Part shown: piece after piece, positions 61,959-64,000 of the stretch | How the letters are laid out: each line of letters opens with the position of its first letter | Position numbering within the stretch: position 1 is the stretch's first letter | The notes under the pieces: model-generated | Seen by the model: only the letters and a program-made list of their open reading frames with translations | Databases searched by the model: none | What the model was told of the DNA's origin: nothing | Position numbers and translations under genes: made by a program | Assembly: GCF_021233055.1 (NCBI RefSeq) | Contig: NZ_CP089538.1 | Coordinates: 1,655,501-1,719,500, forward strand | Direction of reading: 5' to 3' | DNA length: 64,000 nucleotides | From: Spirosoma oryzicola | Lineage (GTDB): Bacteria > Bacteroidota > Bacteroidia > Cytophagales > Spirosomataceae

Positions 61959-64000
61959 TTAGCCTTCCATTAATCCTACTACGAGCGTTAGCTTGCTGTA
62001 ATCGTAACGACCGCCTAAATAATCAAAAACGGGTTTTAAACGGCCTTCTTCCAGGCCAACCAGAGCAACCGCTTTTTCGATCTCCCGCCGTTCGTCAGGA
62101 CTGATTAGCGACTCCAGATCAATGGCGTAACCGGCCTTTGCTAACTGGACCAAATGGCCCGCAATAGAGCCGGCAGTGAGCTTGCGTTCGGCGGCAATCT
62201 CATCAATGCTCATACCGCTGTTGTAAAGGTCAAGGGTCATTAGCTGGGTTGATCCTTTGGGCTTCTCACCAGCTTGCACCCGCCCCTTAACGTAGCCGAC
62301 GATTTCGCTGAGGAATCGCTTTCCGAACAGTTGCAGTTTCCGTTCGCCCACCCCACTAACATTGCGTAAGGCGTCGGGAGTGGTTGGCCGCAGCCGGGCC
62401 ATATCTTCCAGCGTCGTGTCGGTAAAAATCACGTAAGGTGGAACGTTCTGCTGGTCGGCAATCTGCTTGCGCAGTGCCCGTAGTCGCTCGAAGAGTTCGT
62501 CGCGGTTGGTTTCGGTTTTTGCCTTTGGTTTTTCAACAACGGGTTTCGGTGCATCATCGGGCCGGACAAGCTCGATCTTACGTCCGCCATACAGTACCTG
62601 ATCGGCCAGAATCCCCCGGCGTAAGGCGTAATGATGGTCGTAGGCAACCTCGATAACGCCGATGTTGATTAGCTGATGCAGGTAGTTGCGCCAGTCTTCA
62701 AAACGAAGATCGCGACCCGCGCCGTACGTTTTAACCTGATCGTAGCCATTCTGCATAACCTGTTGACTGCGGGAGCCGCGCAAAATATCGATCAGCAGAT
62801 TCATGGGTACGCGCTCACCTGTTCGAACCATCGCCGATAAGGCTTTCTGGGCCAGAATAGTACCGTCGAAGGTTACGCGCGGATCACGGCAAACGTCGCA
62901 GTTGCCGCAGGGTTCGGGCAGTTCTTCCGAAAAGTAGGAGAGCAGGATCTGACGGCGACAGGTATGGGCATCGGCGTATTGCTGCATCCGTTCCAGCTTT
63001 GCTAGTTGCAAACCAAGGTTAGCCGGGCTGTTTTCGGACAGCATGTCTTTGTAGGTGGCAACGTCGGCAAAACTGTAAAACAGCACCGTCTGAGCCGCAG
63101 CCCCGTCGCGGCCCGCCCGCCCGATTTCCTGGTAGAAACCCTCGATGTTTTTGGGCATGTTGTAATGAATCACCCACCGCACGTTCGATTTGTCGATGCC
63201 CATGCCGAACGCAATGGTCGCGCACATGATCCGTACATCGTCGCGGAGGAAAGCCTCCTGCGTACGGGAGCGCTCGGCGGGGTCCATGCCCGCGTGGTAA
63301 AAAGCCGCGTTGAAACCTTTCTCCTGCAACTTAGCCGCCAGCGACTCGGTCGATTTTCGGCTCAGGCAATAAATAATGCCCGAGGTGTTGGGCTTTTGCT
63401 GCAAAAGTTTAACGATCTGCTGAATGCGGTTCTGGCCGGGTAGAACCTGCAAACTCAGGTTTGTCCGGTTAAACGACGATACAAAGACCTCCGGATCATT
63501 CATGCTCAGTCGCTCGGCAATATCCTGCCGGGTTAGCTTATCGGCGGTGGCCGTCAGCGCAACGGTCGGTACGTGCGGGAATCGCTCTTTCAGAATTGCT
63601 AACTGGGTATATTCTGGTCGGAAATCATGGCCCCACGACGAAATGCAGTGTGCTTCGTCGATGGCGAAAAGCGAAACGTTGATGCGCTGCAGAAAGTTAA
63701 GAAACGATTCCGACAGCAGCTTTTCGGGAGAAACGTAAAGTAGTTTAAGATTGCCACTGTGCGCATCCTCTTCGATATCGCGTTGCTCACGTCCATGCTG
63801 TGTGCTGTTGATATAAGCCGCCTGGATACCGTTCATATGCAGCGCATTGACTTGATCTTTCATGAGCGCGATCAGCGGAGAAACGACGATCGTGACGCCC
63901 GGAAGCATCAGGGCCGGAATCTGAAAGCAGACGGATTTGCCGCCCCCCGTTGGCATAAGCACAACGGTGTCGCGCCCGCTTAGCACCGACTGGATAATAG
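61959..64000 (-). CDS. recQ: ATP-dependent DNA helicase RecQ (partial, N-terminus outside window)
   Basis: The reading frame is open to the window edge (the last codons read IIQSVLSGRD, the usual RecQ sequence before Walker A), so roughly 20-40 N-terminal residues are missing. Visible are Walker A MPTGGGKS, DEAHCISSWGHDFRPEY (motif II and aromatic loop), the second RecA lobe with motif VI QEIGRAGRDG, a zinc-binding part with four cysteines (CRRQILLSYFSEELPEPCGNCDVC), RQC winged helix, HRDC (LFERLRALRKQIADQQNVPPYVIFTDTTLEDMA) and an extra C-terminal helix-turn-helix (YNSGMSIDEIAAERKLTAGSIAGHLVQLAKAG). It unwinds DNA during recombination and repair. Confidence 0.95.
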   Translation of the reverse strand, partial: IIQSVLSGRDTVVLMPTGGGKSVCFQIPALMLPGVTIVVSPLIALMKDQVNALHMNGIQAAYINSTQHGREQRDIEEDAHSGNLKLLYVSPEKLLSESFLNFLQRINVSLFAIDEAHCISSWGHDFRPEYTQLAILKERFPHVPTVALTATADKLTRQDIAERLSMNDPEVFVSSFNRTNLSLQVLPGQNRIQQIVKLLQQKPNTSGIIYCLSRKSTESLAAKLQEKGFNAAFYHAGMDPAERSRTQEAFLRDDVRIMCATIAFGMGIDKSNVRWVIHYNMPKNIEGFYQEIGRAGRDGAAAQTVLFYSFADVATYKDMLSENSPANLGLQLAKLERMQQYADAHTCRRQILLSYFSEELPEPCGNCDVCRDPRVTFDGTILAQKALSAMVRTGERVPMNLLIDILRGSRSQQVMQNGYDQVKTYGAGRDLRFEDWRNYLHQLINIGVIEVAYDHHYALRRGILADQVLYGGRKIELVRPDDAPKPVVEKPKAKTETNRDELFERLRALRKQIADQQNVPPYVIFTDTTLEDMARLRPTTPDALRNVSGVGERKLQLFGKRFLSEIVGYVKGRVQAGEKPKGSTQLMTLDLYNSGMSIDEIAAERKLTAGSIAGHLVQLAKAGYAIDLESLISPDERREIEKAVALVGLEEGRLKPVFDYLGGRYDYSKLTLVVGLMEG

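Overview
The window looks like chromosomal DNA of a member of the Bacteroidota, probably a Spirosoma-like cytophagal genus. The order-level guess is inference. The support is a type VI secretion system of the Bacteroidota-only subtype iii, a lipoprotein-type TamA next to a large TamB, a TonB receptor paired with a DUF4249 lipoprotein, a secreted FG-GAP protein with a type IX secretion C-terminal signal, and a base composition near 50% GC with weak ribosome sites. No tRNA, rRNA, CRISPR array, integrase or transposase was seen.

Bases 1-16145 (minus strand) hold most of a subtype iii T6SS. In transcription order from the right they are: ClpV/TssH, an unknown 130-residue protein, sheath TssB and TssC, tube protein TssD/Hcp, an unknown glycine-zipper protein, spike VgrG/TssI, a PAAR-papain-like effector, its likely lipoprotein immunity partner (Imm35 family), TssE, a CHAP-like cysteine peptidase (second candidate effector), TssF, TssG, TssN, TssK, and two single-pass envelope proteins. 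The last is cut by the window edge and looks TssO-like. TssR and other envelope parts must lie further left if present.

Bases 16291-20028, same strand and directly upstream of clpV, hold four exported proteins: an eight-bladed PQQ-type propeller lipoprotein, a membrane-anchored periplasmic protein, a caspase-fold peptidase with an intact His/Cys dyad, and a small lipoprotein. The two lipoproteins share the start of their mature sequence (CSxWNLEPKT). The module looks functionally unified and may be tied to the T6SS; I know of no described system of this composition.

Bases 20452-28053 (plus) are tamB and tamL (outer-membrane assembly). A perfect 24-bp hairpin separates them from a tesA-type lipase, which diverges from a ybbA-ybbP ABC exporter pair. 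Then come an SDR dehydrogenase, a TPMT-like methyltransferase, an ArsR regulator with an Old Yellow Enzyme, purQ, a 5'-nucleotidase split into two overlapping genes, a secreted DUF922-like/barrel protein, ahcY, and a secreted phosphoesterase-propeller fusion. Next are a marR-GNAT pair with a 38-bp perfect palindrome at the marR start codon, an SGNH hydrolase with murF, the FG-GAP protein, a small acidic protein, a copper pair (HMA chaperone, CopA), a CocE-type hydrolase, a small TonB-C-like protein, and a TonB receptor with DUF4249.

The right end (57947-61805, minus) has three tandem paralogous lytic transglycosylases, followed by recQ, which is cut at its 5' end by the window edge.
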